Source of the DNA: Coffea arabica
Lineage: Eukaryota > Streptophyta > Magnoliopsida > Gentianales > Rubiaceae
DNA: 64,000 nucleotides
Assembly (NCBI RefSeq): GCF_036785885.1
Contig: NC_092322.1
Span: 11,926,466-11,990,465, forward strand
Direction: 5' to 3'
How positions within the stretch are numbered: position 1 is the stretch's first letter; every line of letters begins with the position of its first letter. Below the pieces are notes generated by a model. That model was not told the origin of the DNA and did not search any database. It worked only from the letters and a program-made list of their open reading frames with translations. Shown here in pieces: positions 34,815-45,911 of the stretch. Position numbers and translations under genes: made by a program.

Positions 34815-37800
34815 ACATATATCTTCCATACTAAACATTCAGAAAGGAGCAGAAAAGTGGACTGTTCTGGCACAAGTTGTTCACAGAGGCCACAGTCAAT
34901 TAACTCGTGAAGTTCCACCTAGGCGAATTATGCGTTTTCTGCTCACAGATACTGAGGTCAGCAATTCTTTCCTATCTCTCTGGTCATTAATTAAATTCAT
35001 AGATGAGAATATTTTAGATTCTGTAAACGAACATTTTATGATTTGCCTCTTCATTACCACATGGTTGAAAACTTGCTGAAGCTGAGAATAAGGATGATTA
35101 GCACCACTTTTGACATAGTAATCAGTGAATTTAGAACTCTGACATCTTACTTATATCAACCTGCTCCTGAAGGGAATCTTGCTGTTCATTAAGTTTTTCT
35201 ATCCAGCTAGCAAGTAGGCTTTGTTGGTCCAGAAGAAAAAGAAGAATGTTCTCAATCTGTGACATCAAAAAAAAAAAAGAGTATCTGGTCAAGAGTAGCT
35301 CCTGCTCCATGAACTTCCTTCGAACCCCCCCCCCACAAAAAAAAAACCCAATAATATGGGAATAACCTCCTTATCAGCATATTTAGATACATGTTTGTTA
35401 TCAAGTGTTGGTTACCTTATACTGAAGTTATTCTAGCATTACAAACCTTTGTTATGAGCATATCACAAACATATACATATGCAATTCCAGTTTACCCTGT
35501 TACATTATTGCTTATTACATCTCACAAAAAACACACACACTAAACAGATAATGAAATTGTAAAAGCTTAAGGGGAGGAAAAATTGCATATTTCTGCTGGT
35601 CATCAAGACAGGCTGTACCAGACAGCATGTGGGAGTATAATATGTTAATTATCTAAATTTGCACAGGACTAATGAACTGGAACAATTGACATACTTATGG
35701 CAGTTAACCTTTTCATCTATACGAACCATAGTTTCATCTACTGATATCAGAACTATAGTTTGATTACAAGTGAATACTCGCCTAACTATTAAAGTATTCA
35801 TTTCTATAATTTTAATTTCTGTGTCATAAATATAATGTTAGCCAAAAACATTATAGTTATAGCTATAACTCATAATATATATATAACTAACTTTTCCTAA
35901 TCCTAATCAGGGAACAAAAGTTTCTGTTGTGACTTATGAACAACACATCAAGACCTTCAGCAAATTTCTGCAGCCTTATCAACGATATTATGTTTCTAAT
36001 GCAATTGTGGTTCCTGCTGACCCAACATACAGAGTTGGGACTTATGAATGCTCCTGGATTTTGAACTACAAGACTTTGATTGAAAATTATGCTGAACCTG
36101 TGCCACCTATGTTGCCTTGCATATTTGAGCTGACAAACTTCTCTGATCTGCACAAATATGCTGATTCAGATAACCTTTGCAGTAATTTTTGTTACATTAT
36201 TTTTTAATTTACTTGACAGTCATTTGACATTTTATTGATTTCTTACATTCATATCAACACTTTTGTTTCAGATATTAGAGGCTTTGTCATTCACGCATTC
36301 CCAATAAAGCAGCTAGATCCAGATTCTATTTCTAGAGACATTATAATAGTGAATGAAGAGTAATCAAACCTGAATACTACTATTTTATTAACTCATTTTA
36401 GATTAATGGCAGTAGTTATAATTTATTTGTTATACCTGACAGGAAGAAACTCATGCTTATGACTCTCTGGAATGAATTTGAACATGATGAAGGGAGCAAA
36501 ATAGCAGACATGATTAGCACTGCCCCTCTAATCATAGCTCTCCGTGTTAAAGTGACCACATTCAATAGTAAATTTTTCATTATGCATTATGATTTCTTTA
36601 TTGTGTGTCTTTTAAGTACTTAATGTTATAATTACTAAACCATTTCATCATTTTTACAGCTTTGTCATTCACTACAAGGTATTCATCTGGAATTCTGATC
36701 AGTCCTCCACTCCCAGATGAGCTATCTTTGAGGCAATGGTAAGTATAATTTTCTTTTTAGTTTTTTCCATAAATTATCAACTTATTTTACTGATAAATTT
36801 TGTATTTGTCCTCTGAACATAATCATTCAGGTTCAGCTTGAACAAGGAAGAAATCAGGAATTTGCTTGATGCTAAAACATACAATGATGCAAGCTATTTA
36901 CTTCCTCCTCCAAATGAAGAAGATATCAAAGCAATCAGCAATTTTCAGGCATCATTTCCAGTTGTAAGTACTATATTGTTATTCTACAATTTTGCTTAAA
37001 TATAACTATTTATTATCTAATTCACATTCAAATACCATTCACGGTTGCCTGCCTCAGCAAAAGGCAGCTTGGGTGCAAGGAACTGTCAAACTTGCATATG
37101 GATTCAGCAAATATTGGACTACAGCTTGTGCGAATTGTCACAAAATTGTGAATGCTGACATTGACTGGATCATCCACTGTCCTTCATGCAAACAGCAAAC
37201 TGAAGTTGAACTCAGGTTAGATCATTAACTTATGCTTCTAAATTAAATATTATTCGCATTTGTTGCCATATATTAATCTTAATTCCTCCACTCAATTAAA
37301 GGGCTCGCATTCCAATTATTATAACTGATGCTTCGAGCTCAATACACTGCATTATATCTGGAGAAGATGCTGGAAAATTGATTGAGTTCACTCCATTGCA
37401 GCTTAAACAAGCACAAGAAGATGTAAGTATGAATTTTCTGTCTTATATTCAGGCATAAATACATATATACATAGAAAGGAATTCACTGAACCTAACTAAA
37501 AAAATTTTCTGGTGCAGGGCTTTCAAATAGATACTGAACTTAATGATGCTTTGAAAAAGTACACAGTGGTCTGTTTTCTGAAATCCTATGAGACTCCTTT
37601 CCAAGGTCAACTGCAGAGAAAGAATACTGTCATCAAAGCTTATACTGCAGCTGAACTATCAGACCGTCCCCTTCCTCTAGAACTTCCAGAAAACACTCAA
37701 GTTTTTTCTGAACTTGGCAGTTCATCAGCAAGGCATGCAGAAACATCATCAAAGGATCAATTGTTCACACCAAGCACAAAGTTGGTACTTGAAGAAATTG

Positions 37801-38012
37801 CTGGAGCCAGTTCTTACAAAGACAGCCAGACATCTGCAACCAGTGGAGCAAAAAGAAGCCTTGAATTTCCAGAAGATTTACCAGCAGACACAGATCCTAA
37901 ACAACCAACAAAGGCTGCTGAAGAGTTTGCCAAAGAACCTGCAAAATCGTATGGTCCACCTGCAAATATCAAAGACAGTCCAGCCAAGAAACCTAAAGCA
38001 AAGGAAGACTGA
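34807..38012 (+). CDS. Helitron-encoded replication protein A large-subunit-like (RPA1-like), 9 exons
   Basis: Single-strand DNA-binding OB-fold protein carried by many plant Helitrons, thought to coat the displaced strand during rolling-circle transposition. Exons: 34807-34956, 35911-36181, 36272-36359, 36443-36567, 36660-36738, 36831-36963, 37058-37215, 37302-37422, 37518-38012. All boundaries are GT-AG and phases agree. The N-terminal OB region begins WTVLAQVVHRGHSQLT, and a second has IRGFVIHAF and MTLWNEFEHDEG. The C-terminal DNA-binding domain has a zinc ribbon, CANC ... CPSC, in exon 7. The C-terminal tail is low-complexity and charged, ending AKKPKAKED. Intron 1 (954 bp) holds C- and A-homopolymers and nothing coding. 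The ATG overlaps the RepHel stop in ATGCCTAG. Confidence 0.88.
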
Positions 38013-38404
38013 TATGCCTGATTTCTGCACTTTTGTTATATCTTTTGTTCATTGCCTTGATGACTATCTTGATTGCTTAGACAATGCCTTTTGAATTATA
38101 TTATGATCCATTATTCTTTTGACTTAGAAAGTAATGGATCCTAATATATTTATGAATGGTTTAACCATCAATGTTGTAACTCAATAGGCAATGAAGCCTA
38201 TTAAAACCCCCTAATATGTAACTGTGGGTTGAACTGAAGTGTGTGTTTTGCTAAGACATGAATGTTTGAGTTTATGTAATCTATGGTTGTGATTTGCATA
38301 TTCATTGTTTACCTCTTCATTTTTCAGTTGGTCATATCATATATATACATATATGATCCTGATTGCCCAGCTGTGATTAAGTTGTTTGATCATATCAGTG
38401 GGTA

Positions 38405-38436
38405 GGCCGTGCAATGCACGGCCAGAATCATGCTAG
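38405..38436 (+). other. Helitron 3' terminal hairpin and CTAG end
   Basis: Stem GGCCGTGC/GCACGGCC around a short loop, then AGAATCATG, then CTAG. This is the termination signal of rolling-circle Helitron transposition, and it lies next to the host T at 38437. Confidence 0.92.
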
Positions 38437-40137
38437 TACCTCAATAGCAGTGGCGCATTTTTGCTGGTTAATGACACGAATTTATCAACAGTCAGTAACA
38501 AGGACTTGTCTATAATCAGCTTCAATTCATCTTTGCAACAAGACAATGTAATCTTGCGATTAAACCTTGGTTTTGATGGAAATTTAGTCTTGTATTCTCA
38601 TTCCCTGAATACAACCAACAAATCAACAACTGTGGTGTGGCAAGCAATTGATGATTTGTGTGATGTGAGCAGTTTTTGTGGTGTCAACGCCTATTGCACC
38701 AGGTCCAACAATCAATCCCATTGCAATTGTCTACCAGGTACCGAGAAGGTAGCAGATTTCCCCAGTGGCTGTCAAAGGAACTCCACTGGAGCAGTGTGCA
38801 TTGGGGGGAAAGAATACGGTGACATTTACGACTTTACAGCTCTGAAAGATCTCAGGTTCAAAGATGTCCCTTACTTTGCAAAGATGTTAGGGAAAGAAGA
38901 ATGCCTTCAATCTTGCTTGGAGGACTGTGATTGTGATGCGGCATTTTTTGACGAGTCACAGGACTTATGTCAGAAATATGCTCTTCCATTAAGCTACAGT
39001 AGGATTGATAGTATTAATACTAATGTCTCAATCTCAGCTTTTTTCAAAGTGAAGAAAATCAATGGAGGAGCAAGAGATGGATATGTTAAACCCCCGTGGA
39101 CGCTGATTCTTGGCTTAAGTTTAGGATCTTTTGCCTATTCAAGCGCTGCTCTTGCCCTCTCTGGCATTTTCATATTCAAATTCCGCCTTATGAAGTACAA
39201 GAAGCTTTTGGACACAGGAAGAACTGGCTTGACTAAGGAATTCACCATTGGAGTATTCACTTATAATGAGCTGAAGAGGGCAACTAACGGCTTTAAGAAA
39301 GAGAAAGAGTTAGGAAAGGGCTCTTTTGGGGCAGTCTATAAAGGAACTTTTGACAATAGAAGCTTTGTGGCAGTAAAAAGATTGGAGAAGGTAGTTGAGG
39401 AGGGCGAGAGGGAGTTCAAAGCAGAAATGAGGGTGATTGGCAGAGCTCGTCACAAAAATTTGGTTCGTTTGCTTGGCTTCTGCGCCGAGGGCTCCAAGAG
39501 GCTTTTGGTATACGAATACATGAGCCATGGTTCCCTCGCAGATCTTCTCTTCCGGACAAAGGGGCGCCTAGACTGGAATGAGAGAGTCAGGATAGCACTT
39601 GACGTTGCAAGAGGGATCTGCTATCTCCACCAGGGATGTGAAGCTCCTATAATACATTGTGACATAAAGCCTCAGAACATTTTGCTTGATGAATCCTGGA
39701 CAGCTAAAATCAGTGACTTCGGCTTGGCTAAGTTGCTCCAACCGGATCAAACAAGAACCTTCACAGGAGAAAGGGGAACATTGGGATACATGGCACCAGA
39801 ATGGAAGACAAAAACTGCCATCACTCTGAAGGTTGATATCTATAGTTATGGGATTGTTTTGCTGGAAATTATATGCCGCAGAAGACACATTCAAGTCAAT
39901 TTATCACGACCAGAAGAAACTCACCTACCATCCTGGGCTTATAACTGCTTTGCAGCCAGGGAGCTGGACAAACTTATGGATGATGATTCTACGGATAAGA
40001 ATGCATTCGAGAGAATGGTCCTGGTGGCACTATGGTGTATTCAAGATGAACCAGCTCTTCGCCCATCATTGAAGAATATTATCTCAATGTTGGAAGGGAT
40101 AACTGATGTGAGTATTCCCCCATGTCCAATGTCTTAA
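38437..40137 (+). CDS. G-type lectin S-receptor-like serine/threonine kinase, C-terminal part (split by Helitron)
   Basis: Residues 216-781 of the receptor whose first part is at 26951-27595. The junction reads SLYLNSSGAFLLVND across the excised Helitron, in frame. Next come an EGF-like region (DVSSFCGVNAYCTRSNNQSH), a PAN-like Cys-rich block (KEECLQSCLEDCDCDAAFF), a transmembrane helix (residues about 434-465) and a full kinase domain: LGKGSFGAVYKG, VAVKR, HCDIKPQNILLD, SDFGLAK, GTLGYMAPEW and RPSLKNIISMLEG. All catalytic residues are present. These receptors act at the plasma membrane; ligands are unknown for most. With the Helitron in place, no normal reading frame joins the two halves unless a 10.8-kb intron is removed by splicing. 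Confidence 0.93.
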   Translation, partial: YLNSSGAFLLVNDTNLSTVSNKDLSIISFNSSLQQDNVILRLNLGFDGNLVLYSHSLNTTNKSTTVVWQAIDDLCDVSSFCGVNAYCTRSNNQSHCNCLPGTEKVADFPSGCQRNSTGAVCIGGKEYGDIYDFTALKDLRFKDVPYFAKMLGKEECLQSCLEDCDCDAAFFDESQDLCQKYALPLSYSRIDSINTNVSISAFFKVKKINGGARDGYVKPPWTLILGLSLGSFAYSSAALALSGIFIFKFRLMKYKKLLDTGRTGLTKEFTIGVFTYNELKRATNGFKKEKELGKGSFGAVYKGTFDNRSFVAVKRLEKVVEEGEREFKAEMRVIGRARHKNLVRLLGFCAEGSKRLLVYEYMSHGSLADLLFRTKGRLDWNERVRIALDVARGICYLHQGCEAPIIHCDIKPQNILLDESWTAKISDFGLAKLLQPDQTRTFTGERGTLGYMAPEWKTKTAITLKVDIYSYGIVLLEIICRRRHIQVNLSRPEETHLPSWAYNCFAARELDKLMDDDSTDKNAFERMVLVALWCIQDEPALRPSLKNIISMLEGITDVSIPPCPMS

Positions 40138-40986
40138 CAGCTTGTAAAGTCCAGATCAAAATTTAATCGACAACATCCCGGTCAGAATCCTTTTTCTCAA
40201 TGTTTTGGTGAATTGGCTTGATGAAATTCCTACTGTGTTGTCCTCCTTTATCAGTTCCCTGCGGTAGCTATTATTGTTTCCACAAATTTGTGAAGACGTG
40301 TATGTAAGGCAAGTATAACTTGTTTACTTCAGTTTTTTGCTCATATTGTGATTGTTTACACACTTGTTGGCAGCACTTAACGAAACCAGTTGCTGGCCCT
40401 CTTATCCTTTTTAATTTAAGAACATCAGTGTTATCTGTGCACTGAATTAATTGATGAAACATCGAGCCAAATCCTAGGCTGAGAAATTTTGGTCAAATAA
40501 TGCCCAGAAAATGTACAAAACCACAGAATCCCAATGCACCAGGGGAAAATAGAGATGAACATTGAGGGAAGAGGGTCTAGCAGAAAAGAAAAGAAAAAAC
40601 TTTCTGAATTTGGACATGATAAAATGGTCTAGCCAGAACTATGACCAACTCAAAGGTTTGAAATGATTCAGCAGAATTTGATCTTTTATTCCAACCTTCA
40701 AAAGTATGAAAAAGCTTATGCTAAAACTCAATCAGCAATCAGCAAGAGGGAACAAAGAGAAAATATAAAGAAACAATCCACTACTGGAAAGCCACAACAG
40801 AATGACCATGTAATGAAGCATTAAATTAATCATAATAGAGTTAAACGACACAACACCATCATCCAAGAACAATGGAAAACAAATTCTATAGATGCCAATA
40901 GCACCAAATTATCACAACAACGTATCAGTCCTACTAAGATTGTAGCAAAAATAAAGGCTAATCAAAAGAGCAATATGACATTGGCC
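40138..40986. other. Convergent spacer between receptor kinase and Ole e 1-like gene
   Basis: Holds the 3' flanks of two convergent genes. The side next to the Ole e 1-like gene should be its 3' UTR. No gene or repeat was recognised. Confidence 0.5.
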
Positions 40987-42318
40987 TTAATCTGACTCCG
41001 CATCCTGATATCGCTGTAGGATTTGTGGGCATCTAGCCAACGGCACATCGCGGAAGTAGCCAATGTTATTGGCATGACGGACATTGGAGACCATGCCATT
41101 GTTGCGGGTGAGGCAAATGCGGGCGTGGTCACGGCCAGCATTAGGAGTTGCGCATGTAGGGTCTGAGCTCTTGACATGTTCCATTTCACAAATATCATCC
41201 CCAGCGTCATATGCCACCTGCATTTCATATTTTCCAGTAGAGTCGGTCGTAGCCTCTTTGGTGAATGTGATTTGGTCTGGATTATCCCTCTTTTTGCACA
41301 CAAGTTTCACAATGCAACCTGCCAAGAAGATAATGGGATACTTCAAATGTCTTTTAACACAAATTTCTTACATTTGGTAGCTATTCTCAGGTGAAAGGCC
41401 TAATCAGGCATAGACATAACCTTTTTGTTTGACGAGTTCGCTTACTTGTGTTTTAGTATGCCTAGCTACCTCATATGCTATGACTCTCAGAGAACCTAAA
41501 TACTTGTAAATCTTCTGGTAGTGGTACAAACAAGAATTCCAATTCCTATATCACAGATCCAAAACCAAAAATGATGACCCTCCAAAGACATCAGCAAATT
41601 TTATCATTGGCAAGCTACAAAATCCAATTTGAATAAACAAAACTATCAGGATAAATCAAATGACCTGAGGGCTCCAAATGCATTTTCACTTTGTCAACAA
41701 AACCAAGAATAGATTATGGACGTATAGAAGCTATATTTTGAAAATCAAAACAAGCAAACACCGCACTAGACAAGTCCACAACTCCTGTCAAAGTACTACC
41801 TTTTGTCTGTTTTGGACATGTCAAAAACTAAGGCAAAAACTAAGGCAGGCAAGTCACTTCTCCTAACAATACCATTAAAAAAGTGAAAAAAAAAAAATCT
41901 ACAGAATCATACTACTTAAGCAGAATCAGGACTCCATTTCAGGCTAAACTAACCCAAAAAAAAAAAACCCCCCACAGAATCCAACGGATTAGTTCAGAAC
42001 TACTCGAACATTTAGATCCTTACTGACATCAAAGCATCCAGACATTACACACGAGATCTGAAGATTCTGTCCACAAGATCTAACAATTAAAGCTAAACCC
42101 ACAATTGCTAGCACAGAGAAACCATACAAGAAAAGAGAAAATGAGTGAAAATGTGAAGGGCTAGGCTTACCAGGGAGATATGTGGTGGCAGGAGTCTCAT
42201 AACCAACACGGCAAGTGTCACAGTAGACCTTTCCAGTTACAGTAAACGGTTCAGGAATAGCAGCACTAGCAATGGCCGGAAGGATACAGAGAGCAACCAA
42301 CACAAGCAATTTTGCCAT
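40987..42318 (-). CDS. Pollen Ole e 1 allergen/extensin-like secreted protein, 2 exons
   Basis: Small secreted extracellular-matrix protein of the Ole e 1 family, which includes LAT52-like pollen proteins and Downstream-of-FLC-like proteins. Exons on the minus strand: 42171-42318 and 40987-41318, joined in phase with a GT-AG intron of 852 bp, giving 159 residues. A signal peptide (MAKLLVLVALCILPAIASA) is followed by the family signature VTGKVYCDTCRVGYETPATT, then IVKLVCKKRD, TDSTGKYEMQV, DDICEMEHVKSSDPTCATP, RICLTRNNGM and NNIGYFRDVPLARCPQILQRY. The six-cysteine pattern is present. The MAKLL start and the ANN-G-RD-P tail resemble the Downstream-of-FLC subgroup from memory. Molecular function is not known for most members. 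Confidence 0.92.
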
Positions 42319-43933
42319 CTTCCTTTTTCTTTAGGGAGCACTAGTGACTCTCAAGCTTCTGCTATTTGTTCTTCTTTCTTGGTTGAGTTGGGGAGAATGG
42401 AGGAGTGGTGGAAGCTGATGATATAATGGGGGAATGGATGGAGTCGTCGGTGGCGGGGCAGTGAGAAGTTTGCGCGTGACTGCGTGTGGGAATTGATTGA
42501 GGCGTATTTGTGGGCTGGCACACAGCAGTGGAGTCACATGGGGATGTGGGGCATATCCTGTGAGAGTGAACAATAAGGAAAAATAAATGATTAATTTCAT
42601 TTTGGCCCTTTAAATGAATCAAAAGTTTTAATTGAGCCCTTAAAGTTGAAAAGATTTCGATTCAGTCGGTCCTTTACACGAATGAAATTATAGTTTTAAT
42701 TTTTTTGTGTTTACTTTCTACTTGTAACTTGTAAGCCCCAAGATGAATTAACATTGAAATATCAAAAATGAATATATAATGATTGTCATCTTAATCTCTC
42801 GCATAGTTATTGGTGAAAAAATTGCAATCTAGAGTCTAATAAATTGAAACTTTTCATTTCTGTGTGTAAGTGTAAAAAAAAAAATATAGTTACTAACTTT
42901 GCTTAAGTAATTTGTTTGATAGCTCTAGAGTCCTTTCTAGTTGATTAAAGAGGAGTAATGCATTACGTCTAAACAAATTGTGACATTTTAAAGTAATTTT
43001 GTGACTGCCTTTCTTTCACTTAAATTTATAATATCACGTTTTTGCTTCATTTTCATCATAACATTTAATAAAATAACTTCATCAACACCTTTCACCATTA
43101 AACTCATACTTCATTTTGACCCCAAGAAGAAAATAAATAAATGCATGCTTTAATGAAGTAGAAATATAAAGCGTGCCAATATAGTTGAAAATTTTTTTTT
43201 TCCTTCTGAGTTCAAGAAACACTCCAAACCTTATAAAGGGATAGAAAAAAAAAAGGTCATCTAAATCCATTGAGATGCATTTGGATATCTATAGGTAAAG
43301 TATTATTTATGCATAAGCCGCGAGAGCAGTACTAAAATCAGGAACTTATAGTTTGTTTAGACAACAAGAATTTGAAATAAAATTTTCAGATTTTGTTTTG
43401 CTTGCGACACACAATTCCCAATCACCTTTTTATCTCACATACATCACATCACAAAAAGTGCTATAGTAACTGAATCAAATAAATCATCCAAATAAATTCT
43501 TATCCAAACAAACTCAATAATTATTATTTGGCTAACACCGTATTAGCTAAGTTGGGTGTTGGAGACAAATATAACTTTAGTTGATTTAAACACCCCAAGG
43601 GCCACATGTGAATAGTTTTTCTTGCTTGTAGGCCACATTACAAATTTTCACTTTCAGGAGCAATTCAAATTTCCTACTGCTGCTGTAGGGGGCTAAAATA
43701 AAATCAATGTAAGAAAGGGAGGGAGAAAGGAAGAGAGAAGGAGCAAAAAGAAAATAAAAGCGCGTTCAGCGGCACTGGTTCTGATTAATTTCGGTCGGTG
43801 GGTTCCACCTGCGCCTAAACCCTTTACGCGGAGATCTGGGCCCATCTCAAAATCAGTCAAAACACTCGAAGCAAAATCAAGATAAAATTACCAGCGACTA
43901 TTTGTAAATTAGTTGTAATAACATATTAGTCAC
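42319..43933. other. Promoter side of the Ole e 1-like gene and intergenic DNA
   Basis: Begins with the Ole e 1-like gene's 5' flank, whose ORFs look spurious, and continues as AT-rich DNA. A MITE is listed at 43350-43511. No other gene is seen. Confidence 0.5.
43350..43511. repeat. MITE, GTTTGTTTAGACAA / TTATCCAAACAAAC ends
   Basis: About 160 bp with inverted ends and an inner CTCACATACATCACATCAC followed by AAAAAGTGCTATAGTA. The same inner phrase occurs, diverged, at 50090-50140 and 25030-25060, so this is a repeated non-coding family (hAT-like by its ends). Confidence 0.55.
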
Positions 43934-44021
43934 CACACCAGGGCTAATTTCTCAGATTATTTGTATTTAAAAAAAACATCCGTCAAATGCACCTCTGACA
44001 TGGAATTTTTCTAATTGTATA

Positions 44022-44048
44022 GCGGCCGTGCTGACTCAGCACGGCCGC
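44022..44048. repeat. 27-bp palindrome, left arm
   Basis: GCGGCCGTGCTGA-C-TCAGCACGGCCGC: perfect 13-bp arms around a single base. The same palindrome, with the centre base complemented, is in the opposite arm at 45797-45823. Confidence 0.95.
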
Positions 44049-44846
44049 ATAACTAAAAATTCCACCCAAAATCTTCTCTGCAAAAAATTCAATGATGCAC
44101 AGTCGGTGTCAGAGGAGACGTGCTGACTGGACACGTTCCCGGCTAACAGAAAACTGACTCCGTCTGCGTATGAGTCAGAGGGGAAAAAGCAAAACTTGCA
44201 TTATTCCATCCGGGAAAAAAAAAAGGAAAAGATAAGGAAAGGAGCAAGTGAGCTCCATTGATCGAAAAGAGATTCCCCTGCAGCTTTTTTGTGCTAATGG
44301 TGCAGGCGAACCCCAACTACAGCCAGCAAAAGTTTTTAATTAAAAAAAGAAATTTAAGCTGGCTGCCGGCTTGCAAGTTTTTTTTTTTTTTTTTTTTTTA
44401 AAGTTAAGTTGCAGGTTGTCAGCCGACTAAACATTGTTAAGTACTTTTAAGTACTATTATATTTATTTTTACCTTTATTCTTTTAACAACCCACTACCAA
44501 ATAATAATTTATTTGTATATTTTATTTAGATATATATCAATTTTCTATATATTTTATAAAAAAATATAAAACCAAATTTTATACATAATAATTTCAACGA
44601 TTATTTTTCAAACATTTGGAAAATGCATATTCTTGTAAATTGAATGACATTTTTTTATCTAAAAACTTTTTTTAGGGATAAAAATAATTAATTTAGCAAA
44701 TTTATCTTGACCTTTTTCATACGTTTGAGCTTAACAAAAAATTAACCACAAAGGCTACCGATAGCATAAGTTTTTATTTTTTTTTTAAAGTAAGCTACAG
44801 GCTGCAGGGCTCAAACCTTAAAAAAAAAAAAAAAGAATTCTCTTGT

Positions 44847-44871
44847 CTACCGGACTGACTCAGCCCGGTAG
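44847..44871. repeat. GC-rich hairpin in element centre
   Basis: CTACCGGACTGACTCAGCCC followed by GGTAG. Near-perfect inverted repeat with a CTGACTCAG core like the arm palindromes but a different outer stem. Confidence 0.9.
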
Positions 44872-45573
44872 GCATAGTTTTCTACTGCCAAATTGTCAGA
44901 ACAACATTGTTCCGACCTTTTTTTTTTTGGCAATAATCAGAGCAATTAGCCCAGTTTCAATTATCAAAATTAAAAAGCAAGATAGGCTTTCAAAGTTGAA
45001 ATTTTGATACAAAAATGCACATGTATCTTAGAAAATTTAGTCTTTACTTTTGTAATAAATATGATGACTTTTATTTTATATGGTTGTGCATTTGTTTATT
45101 TAATTATAAAGGGTAACTAATTGCTTGAAAATGTTATTATGTTGAATATGCTAGATATTTTGGAGAAGTTTATTACAGTTCTTCTCTAAAGATAGAAGAT
45201 TGTGCAGCGTTTCTTTCTCATGCCATTTTAGAAGGAATTTTTTCTTTTTTTTTTTGTTTGTTTACAAAGTTTAATAGATGGCATATTTGGCTTACAATAT
45301 CAAATTGGATTTTTATGCTACTAGAAACAGGTAAAGAGAGGGTGTAACTTGAAATTGGAGAGGAACTTTCTGCAATTGTCATAGATCTTGAAAGAAGTTC
45401 GTGAAATTATCCATATTCTTTTTCATAATTGGGCTGAATCAATCGTAATCAATTAAGTATCCCTTAGTGTGGGCTGGTAGGAAAATTTGGCGTGAATGAA
45501 AGGTTTGCAATTTTGATGCGCTTTTAGTATTGCACACCAGGCAGTATACCACTCGAAATGGAAAAATAAATTG

Positions 45574-45770
45574 GGGGACGTGCCCAGTCAGCACGTCCCC
45601 TCTGACACATGAGCAGACTATGGCGGATTTCTTTCAGGCGGGGACGTGCCCAGTCAGCACGTCCCCTCTGACTCATACGCAGATGGAATCAATTTTCTGT
45701 CAGCCGGGGACGTGCCCAGTCAGCACGTCCCCTCTGACACCGACTGTGCACCATTGAATTTTTTGCGGAG
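45574..45770. repeat. Three 66-bp tandem units, each headed by the same 27-bp palindrome
   Basis: The near-palindrome GGGGACGTGCCCAGTCAGCA plus CGTCCCC starts at 45574, 45640 and 45706, exactly 66 bp apart, and is each time followed by TCTGACNC. Because 66 is a multiple of three, one short open frame repeats GTCPVSTSPLTH; this is probably a by-product. The left arm of the element has only one such unit (44114-44140), so the right arm has expanded. Confidence 0.92.
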
Positions 45771-45796
45771 AAGATTTGGGTGGAATTTTTAGTTAT

Positions 45797-45823
45797 GCGG
45801 CCGTGCTGAGTCAGCACGGCCGC
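45797..45823. repeat. 27-bp palindrome, right arm
   Basis: Mirror copy of the palindrome at 44022-44048, with perfect 13-bp arms. Confidence 0.95.
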
Positions 45824-45911
45824 TATACAATTAGAAAAACCCCATGTCAGAGGTACATTTGACGGATGTTTTTTTTAAATACAAATAATCTGAGAAATTA
45901 GCCCCACACCA

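Larger units (their letters stand above)
27596..38436 (+). mobile_element. Autonomous-type Helitron (10.84 kb) inserted in a receptor-kinase gene
   Basis: The left end begins TCTACCAACTAGATAAG, the TC start of Helitrons. The right end has a GC-rich hairpin (GGCCGTGCAATGCACGGCC, 38405-38423), nine bases, then CTAG at 38433-38436, as the family requires. Host bases on either side are A (27595) and T (38437): Helitrons insert between A and T without target duplication. Removing the element gives CCTA joined to TACC and a continuous receptor-kinase frame, which fixes both ends to the base. Inside are a Rep/helicase gene and an RPA-like gene, both on the plus strand and both open with good splice sites, so the element looks coding-complete. 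Activity is not shown. The first 1.6 kb (27596-29258) is non-coding or leader sequence. Confidence 0.95.
43941..45904. mobile_element. Palindrome-rich element with ~240-bp terminal inverted repeats
   Basis: 1964 bp bounded by GGGCTAATTTCTCAGATTAT at the left and its reverse complement at the right, with CACACCA duplicated on both sides (43934-43940 and 45905-45911; 8 bp if a shared C is counted). The inverted arms run about 43941-44181 and 45665-45904. Each contains a 27-bp GC-rich palindrome (44022-44048, 45797-45823) and at least one 27-bp near-palindrome built on GACGTGCTGACTGGGCACGTC. The AT-rich centre has a 22-base T-run and another GC-rich hairpin (44847-44871), with no coding capacity. 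This is a non-autonomous TIR element; the superfamily is not clear from end sequence, and a 7-8-bp duplication would suit hAT. Confidence 0.75.

Noticed and set aside
45530-45757. 75-codon frame with three GTCPVSTSPLTH repeats
   Set aside because: The repetition comes from the 66-bp palindrome array; the frame has no other protein character.
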